64,000 nt of DNA from Rhodohalobacter mucosus (GTDB lineage: Bacteria; Bacteroidota; Rhodothermia; Balneolales; Balneolaceae): positions 62,001 through 126,000 of the forward strand of contig NZ_QGGB01000003.1 of NCBI RefSeq assembly GCF_003150675.1, given 5' to 3'. How positions within the stretch are numbered: position 1 is the stretch's first letter; each line of letters opens with the position of its first letter. The translations under genes were made by a program, and so were the position numbers. The notes below the pieces were generated by a model. That model was not told the DNA's origin and did not search any database. It worked only from the letters and a program-made list of their open reading frames with translations. Positions 37,037 to 45,814 of this stretch are shown piece after piece.

Positions 37037-37600
37037 ATGAAAATCGCGATAAAAAATATGGTTTGCCCACGCTGCATCGAATCGGTTGCCGGTATCCTTG
37101 CAGACATGTCTATTCCCGTGGAGGAAGTAGATCTTGGCTTTGCCCATACAGCCCGAAAACTAACGGATAATGAGCTGCATCTTCTTGACCAGAAACTTCT
37201 TTCAAAAGGTTTTGAAAGGGTTGAAGATCGTGAATCGGAGCTTGTGAACCTGGTGCGGGCGATGTTGATCCGGTACATTGATCATGTTGAGAATTCCGAG
37301 AATCCCAATAAACTTTCGGTATTTATTTCAGAGCATACCAGCTACAACTACTCCTACCTTAGTAACGTCTTTTCCGATCAGACGGGTATCACCATCGAAA
37401 CCTGCCTGATACGGCTGAAGATTGAGCGTGTGAAAGAACTACTGCATTTCAGAAAATGGACGCTGAGCGAAATAGCGTGGAAACTGAAATACAGCAGTGT
37501 GCAATATCTCTCCAACCAGTTTAAAAAAGTTACAGGCCAAACCGTTACTGAGTATCTCAGGGCCAACATATCGGGGCGCAAGGCTCTGGATCAGATTTAG
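37037..37600 (+). CDS. HMA-AraC one-component regulator, probably copper-responsive
   Basis: A 187-residue fusion. Residues 1-70 look like a heavy-metal-associated (HMA) ferredoxin fold with the metal-binding CPRC pair at residues 10-13. Residues of about 85-180 form an AraC-type double helix-turn-helix (SYLSNVFSDQTGITIETCLI and LSEIAWKLKYSSVQYLSNQF). The usual AraC sugar-binding domain is absent. Its place 218 bp before copA suggests it senses Cu(I) through the HMA domain and controls the copper genes. Sensing and target are inferred. Confidence 0.85.
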   Translation: MKIAIKNMVCPRCIESVAGILADMSIPVEEVDLGFAHTARKLTDNELHLLDQKLLSKGFERVEDRESELVNLVRAMLIRYIDHVENSENPNKLSVFISEHTSYNYSYLSNVFSDQTGITIETCLIRLKIERVKELLHFRKWTLSEIAWKLKYSSVQYLSNQFKKVTGQTVTEYLRANISGRKALDQI

Positions 37601-37818
37601 CCAAAAATTTTACACAACTGGATTTCCTTACTGTAACCCCGGAAAGGAAAATCATCCTATCTTAAAGGCCGAAACCAGCTGGGATGAACGTGAGTCCCGG
37701 AATGTGACTCAAACTCGTTTCATGTCCCTGTTACCCACAATGATCACTACCCGGGAGAGGGGCGATCAGCGGTACTCATTATGACAGGCTAACGCTCGCA
37801 TTTAATTGATAGAAAAGC

Positions 37819-38259
37819 ATGAAAAAACGTATAACAATCGATGGCATGCACTGTGCAGGATGTGTGAACTCTGTTGAAAAGGCGATCCGGAAAGTTGATG
37901 GTGTACAGAACGTATCGGTACAGCTTACCACAGAGTCGGCGTCTATAGAATACGAAGGAGTTTTCCCTGCGGAGAAGGTTAAAAAGGCCGTCGAAAATGC
38001 CGGCTATGAACTTGCTGAAGATCCCGCCGTAAAAGAGGTTGCTTTCGATATTGAAGGAATGCACTGTGCTGGGTGCTCGGCTGCCGTTGAAAAAGCTGCG
38101 TTAAAAACAGAAGGGGTTACGGATGCAAATGTGAATCTTGCTACCAACAGGGCATTTATTAGCTTTGATCCCGGCCGGACTGACGCCGATGAAATTGCAA
38201 AGCGTATCGATGACGCCGGCTATTCTGTGGTTCGGCAAAAAAAAAAGAGAATAGGTTAG
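37819..38259 (+). CDS. copA: CopA N-terminal part: two heavy-metal-associated domains (in-frame product)
   Basis: A 146-residue product read from ATG 37819 to TAG 38257-38259. It holds two complete HMA domains of about 70 residues each, with GMHCAGC metal sites near residues 10 and 79. It ends RQKKKRIG right after an A10 tract. These are the two N-terminal metal-binding domains of a Cu(I)-exporting P-type ATPase whose membrane part follows in the -1 frame. Read alone the product is a plausible soluble two-domain copper chaperone like E. coli CopA(Z). The alternatives are a homopolymer sequencing error or a true frameshift mutation. Confidence 0.9.
   Translation: MKKRITIDGMHCAGCVNSVEKAIRKVDGVQNVSVQLTTESASIEYEGVFPAEKVKKAVENAGYELAEDPAVKEVAFDIEGMHCAGCSAAVEKAALKTEGVTDANVNLATNRAFISFDPGRTDADEIAKRIDDAGYSVVRQKKKRIG
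38236..38259 (+). other. copA: Candidate -1 frameshift (recoding) site in copA
   Basis: The zero frame reads CAA AAA AAA AAG and stops four codons later at TAG. The heptamer A AAA AAG (38241-38247) is in the exact phase needed for a -1 shift, the same slippery sequence used in E. coli dnaX. After slipping, reading continues as GAG AAT AGG into the catalytic part without a stop. The A10 run (38237-38246) could equally cause transcriptional slippage (A11 or A8 transcripts). I see no clear stimulatory stem-loop or upstream Shine-Dalgarno element. Confidence 0.6.
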
Positions 38260-40283
38260 AGGAGAAGAGGGAAAGAGAGGAAAAGAAGCTCTCGGATGCG
38301 CGTTCCCGGTTGACCAGAAGCTGGTTTGTCACGCTGCCGCTGATGATCTGGATGTTCCTGGAGATGATATTTGGGATCCATCTGCTGCCATCCCTGGCCA
38401 TGGAACTGATCATGATCGCGGGTGCCGGCTATGTGATTTTCGGCCCCGGCCTGCCAACCCTCAGGAGCGCTTTTCGTTCATCACTGAGCCTGACACCCAA
38501 TATGGACGTGCTCATTGCGCTGGGTACCCTCGCGTCACTCGCTACCGGCCTGATCGTGGTTGGTTCGGAACTGGGCCTGATTGAATCCCGCTTTTACAGT
38601 TTTACCGGCATTGCAGCAATGATCATGGCCTTCCACCTTACCGGACGATACATTGAAACCAAGGCCCGGGGCCGCGCTTCGGAAGCCATCACTAAGCTTC
38701 TCACTCTTGAGGCTAAAACCGCGCGGGTTATCAGGAACGGTGCGGAGAGAGAGGTACCTGTAAATGAACTTACGGTTGGCGATGTGGTGATTGTAAGGCC
38801 GGGTGAAACGATACCGGTGGATGGCGTAGTGGTGGATGGCAGAGCTTCCGTAGACGAATCGATGATGACCGGTGAGCCGTTGCCCGTGGTGAGAAAAGAG
38901 GGAGATGAGGTAATCGGAGGTACAATAAATGCGGAAGGATCCGTACGGGTGCAAACTGCCAGGCTGGGAGAAGATACATTCCTGAACAGGGTCGTCAGAC
39001 TGGTTGAAGATGCGCAGGCTTCAAGGGTGCCGATTCAGGATTTTGCCGACCGCATTACGGCAGTGTTTGTGCCCGTTATCCTGGTACTTTCACTTCTTAC
39101 CTTTACGGTATGGGTGCTTTTCCCAGAATCGATGCGAACTCTACTGCTATTTGCCGAAGGCGCAATTCCATGGATCATAACCGACCTTGATCCGGCCAGC
39201 CAGGCCTTTTTTGCCGCACTCGCGGTGCTTGTGATAGCCTGTCCCTGTGCATTGGGTCTGGCCACTCCCACAGCACTGATGGTGGGAAGCGGCCTGGGTG
39301 CTGAAAACGGAATTCTGATACGAAAAGGGGAGGCTATACAAAGGCTCAGTGAAGTAACTGCATTTGTATTCGACAAAACAGGCACTCTTACGGAAGGGAA
39401 ACCGGAAGTGGAGAAATGGGTCACAATCGAAGGGGATGAAAACCGGCTGAAAAAGCTCCTGGCCGCAGCTGAAAATTTCTCTGAACATCCAGTCAGCCGC
39501 GCAATCATTCGATACACGGGAACTGAACAGATGCCGGAAACAGACCAGTTCCAGTCGTTTACGGGAATGGGGGTGCAGGCCCTTGTTCAGAATAGCACCG
39601 TACTGGCAGGGAACGAAGACCTGATGAAGCAGTTCAATGTTGACCTTGATCGTGCCGTAAGTGATGAAGCCGATCGTCTGAAACAGAATGGATATACCAC
39701 GATTATCATGGCTGTGGATAACTCTGTGAAAGCACTGATCGGAGTAAGGGATGCAATAAAAAAAGAGACGCCCGCGATGATATCATCGGTCAGGCAAATG
39801 GGGTATAAAACCATGATGCTGACCGGTGATCAGGAGAAAGCGGCACGACAAATAGCAAACGAAGCTGGAGTGGATGAGGTTATTGCCGGGGTAAAACCAG
39901 ACCAGAAGGCATCCGTTATCCGCGATCTTAAAAAGAGCGGGAGCGTGGTCGCAATGGTTGGTGACGGAATCAATGACGCGCCTGCGCTCTCCGAAGCGGA
40001 TGTGGGTATAGCGCTGGGAACAGGAACAGACATTGCCATTGAGGCTGGAAGCATCATTCTGGTAGACGGAAATCCGGCGGGAATCGTCCGTGCTATCACT
40101 CTCAGCAGAGAGACCTTTAAAAAAATACGTCAAAACCTTTTCTGGGCTTTTTTCTACAATGTTGTGATGATTCCGGTAGCCGTTATCGGATGGATGCATC
40201 CTGTTCTTGCAGAAATTGCAATGGCGTTAAGTTCAATAAATGTAGTGGGTAATTCGAGAAGACTGCAGAAGAAAAAATTGTGA
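38247..40283 (+). CDS. copA: CopA catalytic part: Cu(I)-translocating P1B-type ATPase
   Basis: About 678 residues in the -1 frame relative to the HMA part. The frame begins at the slippery site and runs through a charged linker ([20 protein letters not shown]). The first usable start inside it is a TTG at 38310. It has eight expected membrane segments, the Cu-binding CPC motif ([16 protein letters not shown]), the actuator TGE in MMTGEPLP, the phosphorylated Asp in DKTGTLTEG, the HP motif in SEHPVSRAI, and the hinge [10 protein letters not shown]. Joined with the HMA part the enzyme is about 821 residues, the normal size for a two-HMA CopA that exports Cu(I) from the cytoplasm. Confidence 0.92.
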   Translation, partial: ENRLEEKREREEKKLSDARSRLTRSWFVTLPLMIWMFLEMIFGIHLLPSLAMELIMIAGAGYVIFGPGLPTLRSAFRSSLSLTPNMDVLIALGTLASLATGLIVVGSELGLIESRFYSFTGIAAMIMAFHLTGRYIETKARGRASEAITKLLTLEAKTARVIRNGAEREVPVNELTVGDVVIVRPGETIPVDGVVVDGRASVDESMMTGEPLPVVRKEGDEVIGGTINAEGSVRVQTARLGEDTFLNRVVRLVEDAQASRVPIQDFADRITAVFVPVILVLSLLTFTVWVLFPESMRTLLLFAEGAIPWIITDLDPASQAFFAALAVLVIACPCALGLATPTALMVGSGLGAENGILIRKGEAIQRLSEVTAFVFDKTGTLTEGKPEVEKWVTIEGDENRLKKLLAAAENFSEHPVSRAIIRYTGTEQMPETDQFQSFTGMGVQALVQNSTVLAGNEDLMKQFNVDLDRAVSDEADRLKQNGYTTIIMAVDNSVKALIGVRDAIKKETPAMISSVRQMGYKTMMLTGDQEKAARQIANEAGVDEVIAGVKPDQKASVIRDLKKSGSVVAMVGDGINDAPALSEADVGIALGTGTDIAIEAGSIILVDGNPAGIVRAITLSRETFKKIRQNLFWAFFYNVVMIPVAVIGWMHPVLAEIAMALSSINVVGNSRRLQKKKL

Positions 40284-40288
40284 TCTTT

Positions 40289-40297
40289 TGTGGATAA
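40289..40297 (-). promoter_or_regulatory. DnaA box 1
   Basis: TGTGGATAA, the exact complement of TTATCCACA, six bases after the copA stop. Confidence 0.6.
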
Positions 40298-40393
40298 AAG
40301 AGGTCCTTATTTTTTTCTTAAAAATGTTTGTAACAAAAATTTCCCTCCATCTTCTTTAGAAATAGAGATAATCAGTTGAGGAGACCGATATAA

Positions 40394-40402
40394 TTATCCA
40401 CA
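40394..40402 (+). promoter_or_regulatory. DnaA box 2
   Basis: TTATCCACA, a perfect consensus copy. It forms a perfect inverted pair with box 3, separated by seven A/T bases. Confidence 0.6.
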
Positions 40403-40409
40403 AAAAAAA

Positions 40410-40418
40410 TGTGGATAA
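40410..40418 (-). promoter_or_regulatory. DnaA box 3
   Basis: TGTGGATAA, a perfect reverse copy facing box 2. Together they could also form a 9-bp hairpin in RNA, but no T-run follows to make a terminator. Confidence 0.6.
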
Positions 40419-40505
40419 CTTGATCTTTTCAGAAGAAATCCGTAAATGTGGGTCGCGTCTCTATTGGGTAAGTTGAATTGCTAAATAAACTCTCGTTCCA
40501 AAAAA

Positions 40506-40580
40506 ATGAAAAACTGGAAAACACTACTATTTAAGGTTGCTCTTCTTGTGGTGATTGCTATCGTGGCATTTACCGGGTAA
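40506..40580 (+). CDS. Possible 24-residue single-helix membrane peptide
   Basis: A short frame from ATG 40506 to TAA 40578-40580. It encodes a Lys/Trp-bearing N-terminus (MKNWKTLLFK) and then an uninterrupted hydrophobic stretch (VALLVVIAIVAFTG), the layout of small membrane proteins with the positive end inside. It has no visible Shine-Dalgarno sequence and only composition supports it. It lies alone between the DnaA-box cluster and the histidine kinase gene. I do not recognise it. Confidence 0.35.
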   Translation: MKNWKTLLFKVALLVVIAIVAFTG

Positions 40581-40675
40581 AATTAGAATTATCTGTTACG
40601 CTAAATTCTCATCACTATCCGTGATCTCCATTCACTACATTAACTGTACACTTTTCAACAAATTGACAGACTGTA

Positions 40676-42655
40676 ATGAATGGAGATTCTTTTTTTTCCC
40701 GACATCCCGGCCTGGCTGAACAAATATCAAGACACCTCTTTAATGCGGTCGTTATTTATTCGTTTGAAAGCGGAGAGCCGGCCTCTGTCTACGCAAATCC
40801 CCTTTTTTACAAACTGACAGGAGCCTCTCCGGACGACATTATTGGCAAACCTCCCCAGCTGTCGTTCAATCACAGCCGTACACCATCCGATCGCTACCTG
40901 GATTTTATGAACCATGTTTTGGAAAGGAAACCTGTACATGGGGAACTTCAGCTGTTTACAGAAAATGAACAGTCTCTGTGGGTGACGGCCAGGTCGGTGC
41001 CTCTCACAACTCCAGGTCAGAATCCGCCGGCTCTTTTAGTTGTGCTCAACGATCTGACCCAACTCAAAAAAAAGGAGAGGGAACTGGAACAGGCTCAACG
41101 CACTGCAGATGAGTCAGCCCGGGTGAAAGAGAAGTTTCTCGCGAAAATGAGCCATGAGATGAGAACACCCATAAACGCAGTGCTTGGCATGGCGCAGCTG
41201 CTGGAAGATACACCGCTGAACCAAAAACAAAAAGAGTTTGTCGAGGAGCTTCGCCTCTCTTCCGAGAATCTGCTTGCTATGGTGAATGATATTCTGGAAT
41301 TCAATATGATTGACTCAGGCGGGCTGCAGCTCAATCACCGGCCATTCAATATCAGAAAACAGCTGCAGCTTCTTGTGGATAAACTCACAGAAAGAGCAAA
41401 AGAGAAAGGACTGTCAATGGAGCTGGTGATTTCTGAAAAGGCTCCTGAAAAAGTCGGCGGCGATCCGGTTCGGCTGAGTCAGATTCTTATGAACCTCATA
41501 GCCAATGCAATCAAGTTCACCAAATACGGAGGGGTGAAGGTACTCGTGCGCTCCGAAGAACATTCCAATGAAAAAGTGCTCATTGAAATTAAAGTGAAGG
41601 ATACGGGCATCGGCATCTCACCGGAACTGATGAGCAACATTTTTGAAAACTTTCCGCGGGCATCGGGTATCACCAATTATACATACGGAACTACAGGCCT
41701 GGGGCTCTCCCTTGCCAATGAGCTTACTCGGTATATGGGAGGGAAACTGGATGTGGAGAGTGTGGTTGGAACCGGATCGGTATTTACAGTATCCATTCCA
41801 TTCGAGAAAATCGGTAAAACCAAAGAAAGCGGGGAAGCGGAACCTTCCCGCAATAAAACGGATGATGATAAAAGTCTGGAAGGAAAGCGCATCCTGGTGG
41901 TGGATGACTACATGGTGAACCGCAGGATTGTAAAAGGCATGCTTGAAAAAGAGGGGTGCAGCGTTGACCAGGCCGCAGACGGTGAAACCGGATTGAAAAT
42001 GATCCGTGAAGGCGAATACGATATCGTTTTTATGGATGTACAGATGCAGGGCATGGACGGGCTGGATGTAACGCGTAAAGTTCGTGAGGAGGAGGCTGAA
42101 AGCGGCAGGCACCTGCCCATCGTGGCAATCACAGCCTCCGTACTCGATAAGGATATCATCGCTTGCAGGGAGGCAGGCATGGATCATTTTATCGGGAAAC
42201 CGTTTAACAAGAACGATCTGATTGAAGCTGTAAAGACAGACTATTCCTCAGAGACTACGGCCAAAAAGACAAGCCCTCCCGAAACAGAAACAGATTCAGA
42301 AACAGATATTGAAGACCGGATAAACCTCTCGGTACTCTCGGAAATGGCGGGCGGCAACCGGGAGATGATGGACGATATGATCGACCTGTTTAAAACACAG
42401 ACACCTGAATTGCTGAGGAAAGCTGATGATGAAATAAGACAGGGTGAATTTCTGGCTGCCGGTAAAACGGTACATACCCTTAAACCTACTTTCACCTACA
42501 TGGGGCTTGATCGTGCCTTTAATCTGTCTGCAGAGATAGAACGCCTTGCTGCGGATCATGATGAGAATGAAGAGGTTGATGCAGATACATTCAGGGAAAA
42601 ATTCGCAGAGCTGAAAACAGGAATAGAGAATGCCCTGAGCAAGATCGGATCCTGA
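40676..42655 (+). CDS. Hybrid sensor histidine kinase (PAS-HisKA-HATPase-REC-Hpt)
   Basis: A 659-residue soluble hybrid kinase. It has an N-terminal PAS domain (about 10-130), a short coiled coil, and HisKA with the phosphorylated His in KMSHEMRTPINAV near residue 160. The ATPase domain has its N box (LMNLIANAIKF) and G boxes (DTGIGIS, TTGLGLSLANE). The receiver domain (about 405-525) has the acceptor Asp in DIVFMDVQMQGMDG and Lys in FIGKPF. The C-terminal Hpt domain has its His in VHTLKPT near residue 601. No transmembrane segment is visible, so the PAS domain senses a cytoplasmic signal. No partner regulator lies nearby. Confidence 0.93.
   Translation: MNGDSFFSRHPGLAEQISRHLFNAVVIYSFESGEPASVYANPLFYKLTGASPDDIIGKPPQLSFNHSRTPSDRYLDFMNHVLERKPVHGELQLFTENEQSLWVTARSVPLTTPGQNPPALLVVLNDLTQLKKKERELEQAQRTADESARVKEKFLAKMSHEMRTPINAVLGMAQLLEDTPLNQKQKEFVEELRLSSENLLAMVNDILEFNMIDSGGLQLNHRPFNIRKQLQLLVDKLTERAKEKGLSMELVISEKAPEKVGGDPVRLSQILMNLIANAIKFTKYGGVKVLVRSEEHSNEKVLIEIKVKDTGIGISPELMSNIFENFPRASGITNYTYGTTGLGLSLANELTRYMGGKLDVESVVGTGSVFTVSIPFEKIGKTKESGEAEPSRNKTDDDKSLEGKRILVVDDYMVNRRIVKGMLEKEGCSVDQAADGETGLKMIREGEYDIVFMDVQMQGMDGLDVTRKVREEEAESGRHLPIVAITASVLDKDIIACREAGMDHFIGKPFNKNDLIEAVKTDYSSETTAKKTSPPETETDSETDIEDRINLSVLSEMAGGNREMMDDMIDLFKTQTPELLRKADDEIRQGEFLAAGKTVHTLKPTFTYMGLDRAFNLSAEIERLAADHDENEEVDADTFREKFAELKTGIENALSKIGS
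41374..41382 (-). promoter_or_regulatory. Fourth perfect DnaA box, inside the kinase gene
   Basis: TGTGGATAA occurs within the HisKA/ATPase linker coding sequence, about 960 bp from box 3. Being within a gene, it may be coincidence, but it adds to the local excess of this 9-mer. Confidence 0.3.
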
Positions 42656-42658
42656 TTA

Positions 42659-43111
42659 CTATTTGGGCATTGATACCCGGATCATTTCAACATGGGGTAT
42701 GCCGTCCAGTATATACTCATCGCCGTCCGCCTCAAACCCAAGGGATTCATAGAACGTCAGAAGATAAGTTTGAGCTTCAATCCTGATTGTATTTTGGCCT
42801 GATTTCTCAGCAATACCGATTGCCCGCTCTACCAGTTCTTTTCCAATACCGCGGTTCCTGTATGATGACGAAACGGCTATTCTTCCGATTGATAATTCCG
42901 GATACTTGACTCCGGGGGGGACCAGCCTTGCACACCCTATAACCGTATCTGCCTCGGATAAAACAAGCTGAGAAGAGTGCTGATCCAGGTTGTCGATGTC
43001 TTCGTATATACAATCCTGCTCAATAATAAACACATCCTGGCGAAGCTTCAGCAGCCCGTATAAAATATGCGGGGGGATTTTATCAAAAGCCTCATAATAG
43101 ACCCACTTCAT
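42659..43111 (-). CDS. GNAT-family N-acetyltransferase (ElaA-like)
   Basis: A 150-residue GCN5-related acetyltransferase. The acetyl-CoA-binding signature is RNRGIGKELVERAIG near residue 83, and the N-terminus MKWVYYEAFDKIPPHILYGLLKLRQDVF (read as MKWVYYEAF then LLKLRQDVF) resembles ElaA of E. coli in sequence and length. The substrate is unknown. I chose the ATG at 43111. A further in-frame ATG at 43198 would overlap the divergent membrane-protein gene and adds residues not found in the family. It is convergent with the kinase gene, with a 3-bp gap. Confidence 0.88.
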   Translation of the reverse strand: MKWVYYEAFDKIPPHILYGLLKLRQDVFIIEQDCIYEDIDNLDQHSSQLVLSEADTVIGCARLVPPGVKYPELSIGRIAVSSSYRNRGIGKELVERAIGIAEKSGQNTIRIEAQTYLLTFYESLGFEADGDEYILDGIPHVEMIRVSMPK

Positions 43112-43175
43112 GCGCAACGATAACTTTTTTCTGTTAATTTCGTACTGCGTGGAAATGTAACGAAATCCCGCTTCT

Positions 43176-43502
43176 ATGTTAAAAGTACTTCTCATCAATT
43201 CCGTCGTTATCTTTTTTGCAGCCTATCTGCTTGAAGGCGTTAAAATGAAAAATTTTCTTACCGCCATAGGGGTTGCAGTGCTCCTGGGACTCATAAATAT
43301 GTTCATCAAACCACTGATCGTCTTCATCACACTGCCTCTCACAATTCTTACACTGGGCCTTTTTATTCTGGTTATCAATGCCTGGGTTCTGATGCTTATC
43401 GATAAACTTGTTGACGGGCTGGAAATTAAAAGCTTCTGGTGGGCCGTTGGCTACAGCCTTCTCATATCCATTCTCAATTCCATTCTGCTGAAAGTTTTCT
43501 GA
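43176..43502 (+). CDS. Phage-holin-4-superfamily (YvlD-like) membrane protein
   Basis: A 108-residue protein with four hydrophobic helices and the short loop MFIKPLIVFITLPLTILTLG (about 45-64) that marks the PF04020 family. Despite the family name, such proteins are common chromosomal inner-membrane proteins (YvlD in Bacillus) without a lysis role, and no phage genes are nearby. Function is unknown. It is divergent from the GNAT gene across about 64 bp. Confidence 0.85.
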   Translation: MLKVLLINSVVIFFAAYLLEGVKMKNFLTAIGVAVLLGLINMFIKPLIVFITLPLTILTLGLFILVINAWVLMLIDKLVDGLEIKSFWWAVGYSLLISILNSILLKVF

Positions 43503-43619
43503 TAGTCGTACCCTGAGCGGAATAATGTGTATTGTATTCGATTGAGTTGTGCTGATTTGTTATTTTAACGAAGCTTACAACCTGTTTCCGCAGACTATTT
43601 AAAAACCCGTATCTACAGA

Positions 43620-43892
43620 ATGATCACAAAAACAGTAAAAGTACTGAATGAATCAGGTCTGCACGCCCGCCCTGCTTCGAAACTTGTGAAAACAGCTTCA
43701 GGTTTTGAATCTGATTTTTTCATTAAGATGTACGGTTACAAGGTTAACGGAAAGAGCATCCTGGGGGTGATGACGCTGGCAGCAGAATATGGTGCGGAGA
43801 TGGAGCTCATTTTTGACGGGCCGGATGAAGATGAGGCGCTGGAAGCTATAAACCGCCTTTTCGATTGTAAATTTGAATCAAATTCAAAATGA
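43620..43892 (+). CDS. ptsH: Phosphocarrier protein HPr
   Basis: A 90-residue HPr protein. The phosphorylated histidine is in ESGLHARPASKLV (residue 15) and the regulatory serine in VNGKSILGVMTLA (about residue 46), so both EI-dependent and kinase-dependent phosphorylation are possible. The stop overlaps the Enzyme I start as ATGA (43889-43892). No sugar-specific EII gene is in the window. In such genomes the pair often serves regulation more than sugar uptake. Confidence 0.95.
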   Translation: MITKTVKVLNESGLHARPASKLVKTASGFESDFFIKMYGYKVNGKSILGVMTLAAEYGAEMELIFDGPDEDEALEAINRLFDCKFESNSK

Positions 43893-45616
43893 GCAACTCA
43901 CACAGAACCGTACACATGAAGGGTACACCGGCTTCTTACGGGGTCGGAATTGGTTCTGCATGGATTCTCGAGGAAAAAAAGGTATCCGTACGCCCTAACA
44001 GAATTCTCGATAACGAGGTTAAGGAAAACCTGGAACGGTTTGAACGAGCAGTGGAGGAGCTTCTGGAGGAATATTCCGAGATGCGCGATTCAACCTCAGG
44101 TGATGCAGCCGATATACTTGAAGCGCAGATCCAGACTCTCAAAGATCCCGAACTGCATAAGCTGATCCGGAGGAAAATCAGCGAAAATCATTTTGAAGCT
44201 GTTTATGCCATCTTCAGCTCGTTCAACGATTATGTGCAAATGATCGAATCGGTTGGTGTATCCTGGACCGACGACCGCACCATCGACATTGTGACCATCC
44301 GGGATCAGCTGATCGCTGCCCTGCGAAAAAAACGTAAGGAGCTTTCCGTTCCGCAGGGTGCCGTAGTGTTTGCCAATGAGCTGTCGCCGACCGTGTTGAT
44401 AGAGCTTACCCGAACAAATATTTCAGGAATCGTTCTGCACAAAGCCGGACTAACGTCACATGCGGTTATCTTGTCGCAGTCGATGGGGATTCCATGCGTT
44501 GTAGGGGTAAACTGGAAGGCTCTCAATATTTCCGGCAATTGTGAGGTTTTAATTGATGGTGAAACGGGAGAAGTTGTATTTCATCCGAGTGATGCAGAGA
44601 AAAAGGAATTCATTACCCGAAAGAAAAAAGAGAAGAAAAGGGTCAAAGAGCTTCTAAAAGCTGCCGCTTTGCCCCATGAAACCGGATGCGGTTCATCCTT
44701 TACGCTGCGCGCCAACGTGGAATTTCTGGAAGAATTACCGCGGATCAGCAAGCACGGTGCAAAGGGAGTGGGGCTTCTCAGAACCGAGACGCTGTTGTTT
44801 CAGCGAAATTTTGAAGTTCCTGCCCAGATCGAATTTTATGAAAAGGTACTGCAGGCATCGGGCACCGATCCGGTAACCATACGCCTGTTTGATGCGGGCG
44901 GCGACAAACTGCTTGAAGAGGCAGAAGAAGAGCCTAATCCGTTTCTTGGCTGGCGCGGTATCCGCCTTTTGCTCCATCAGCGAAAACTGTTGCGCAACCA
45001 GATAGAAGCCATCTGCCGGGTTTCAGGCAACTATCCGGGAAGGGTGAGCATACTCGTGCCTATGGTCACTGATTTGAATGAGATCACCCGGGTGAAGGAA
45101 AAAGTGTCGAAGATCATAGCGGAACTCAAATCCGATGGTGCGGATGTGGATGAAGAAATGAAGGTGGGGATTATGGTTGAAGTGCCTGCTGTTGCGCTGA
45201 TGGCTGAGGAAATTGCACCCTTCGTAGATTTCTTCAGCATCGGAACAAACGACCTTACGCAATATACCCTGGCAGTTGACAGGGGTAACGACAGAATTTC
45301 TGAGCTTTTTGAGCCGTTTCATCCGGCTGTATGGAAGCTGATCCGCATGACGATGAAAGGAGCCGAAAAGCATGGGATTCCTGTATCCGTCTGTGGGGAA
45401 TCGGCTTCAATTCCGGGCGCCGCCGCAGCCTTCATAGGACTCGGGATTACAGACTTGAGTATGACAACCAATGCGCTTCTCCCCGTAAAAGAACTTCTTT
45501 GCAGCCGGTCTCTGCAAGAGATGAAGGAGCTGGGCGTGAGGGTGGCAGCATCCCGAAGCACGGATGAGGTAAAAGAACTGTTTCAGCAATTCACGGAAAA
45601 AGGAACTGTTAAATAA
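43889..45616 (+). CDS. ptsI: PTS Enzyme I (phosphoenolpyruvate-protein phosphotransferase)
   Basis: A 575-residue enzyme transferring phosphate from PEP to HPr. The phosphohistidine domain has its active His in KAGLTSHAVILSQSMG near residue 190. The C-terminal PEP-binding barrel has GVGLLRTE, GWRGIRLLL, MVEVPAVALMAEE, IGTNDLTQYTLAVDRGN and the catalytic Cys in VCGESASIPG near residue 500. The length is standard. It is translationally coupled to ptsH. No EII component is nearby. Confidence 0.96.
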   Translation: MSNSHRTVHMKGTPASYGVGIGSAWILEEKKVSVRPNRILDNEVKENLERFERAVEELLEEYSEMRDSTSGDAADILEAQIQTLKDPELHKLIRRKISENHFEAVYAIFSSFNDYVQMIESVGVSWTDDRTIDIVTIRDQLIAALRKKRKELSVPQGAVVFANELSPTVLIELTRTNISGIVLHKAGLTSHAVILSQSMGIPCVVGVNWKALNISGNCEVLIDGETGEVVFHPSDAEKKEFITRKKKEKKRVKELLKAAALPHETGCGSSFTLRANVEFLEELPRISKHGAKGVGLLRTETLLFQRNFEVPAQIEFYEKVLQASGTDPVTIRLFDAGGDKLLEEAEEEPNPFLGWRGIRLLLHQRKLLRNQIEAICRVSGNYPGRVSILVPMVTDLNEITRVKEKVSKIIAELKSDGADVDEEMKVGIMVEVPAVALMAEEIAPFVDFFSIGTNDLTQYTLAVDRGNDRISELFEPFHPAVWKLIRMTMKGAEKHGIPVSVCGESASIPGAAAAFIGLGITDLSMTTNALLPVKELLCSRSLQEMKELGVRVAASRSTDEVKELFQQFTEKGTVK

Positions 45617-45814
45617 CAGTAAATCTAAGTCAATTCACCCGCACTCTCTGCCATCTTAATCCGGGAAACGATTCCATAGTTTAACAGAAAAAGGTAGTGT
45701 TAACTTTAAATTAACTTAGTTAACAGTAAATTGGACATAAGCAGAATTAATCAGTTGATAATCAATGTATAGCTAAATAGTTTGTAGTAAAACCTCAAAC
45801 CAGGCAAACGCGTT

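Larger units (their letters stand above)
40284..40505. other. Candidate replication origin: DnaA-box cluster in A+T-rich DNA
   Basis: Three perfect copies of the consensus DnaA box TTATCCACA lie within 130 bp: 40289-40297 (reverse), 40394-40402 (forward) and 40410-40418 (reverse). The last two face each other across 7 nt. Between the first and second is a very A+T-rich stretch (about 40308-40341) that could be an unwinding element. A 9-nt direct repeat TGATCTTTT occurs at 40281 and 40421. A fourth perfect box lies in the downstream kinase gene. dnaA itself is not in the window, so this could also be a DnaA-titration or DnaA-regulated promoter region. Confidence 0.45.

Noticed and set aside
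40394-40418. Hairpin after copA as rho-independent terminator
   Set aside because: The inverted pair is two exact DnaA boxes, the stem is A+T-rich, and no T-run follows.
43176-43502. Phage-holin-like protein as sign of a prophage
   Set aside because: The family is common on chromosomes, and no other phage gene, integrase or attachment site is nearby.
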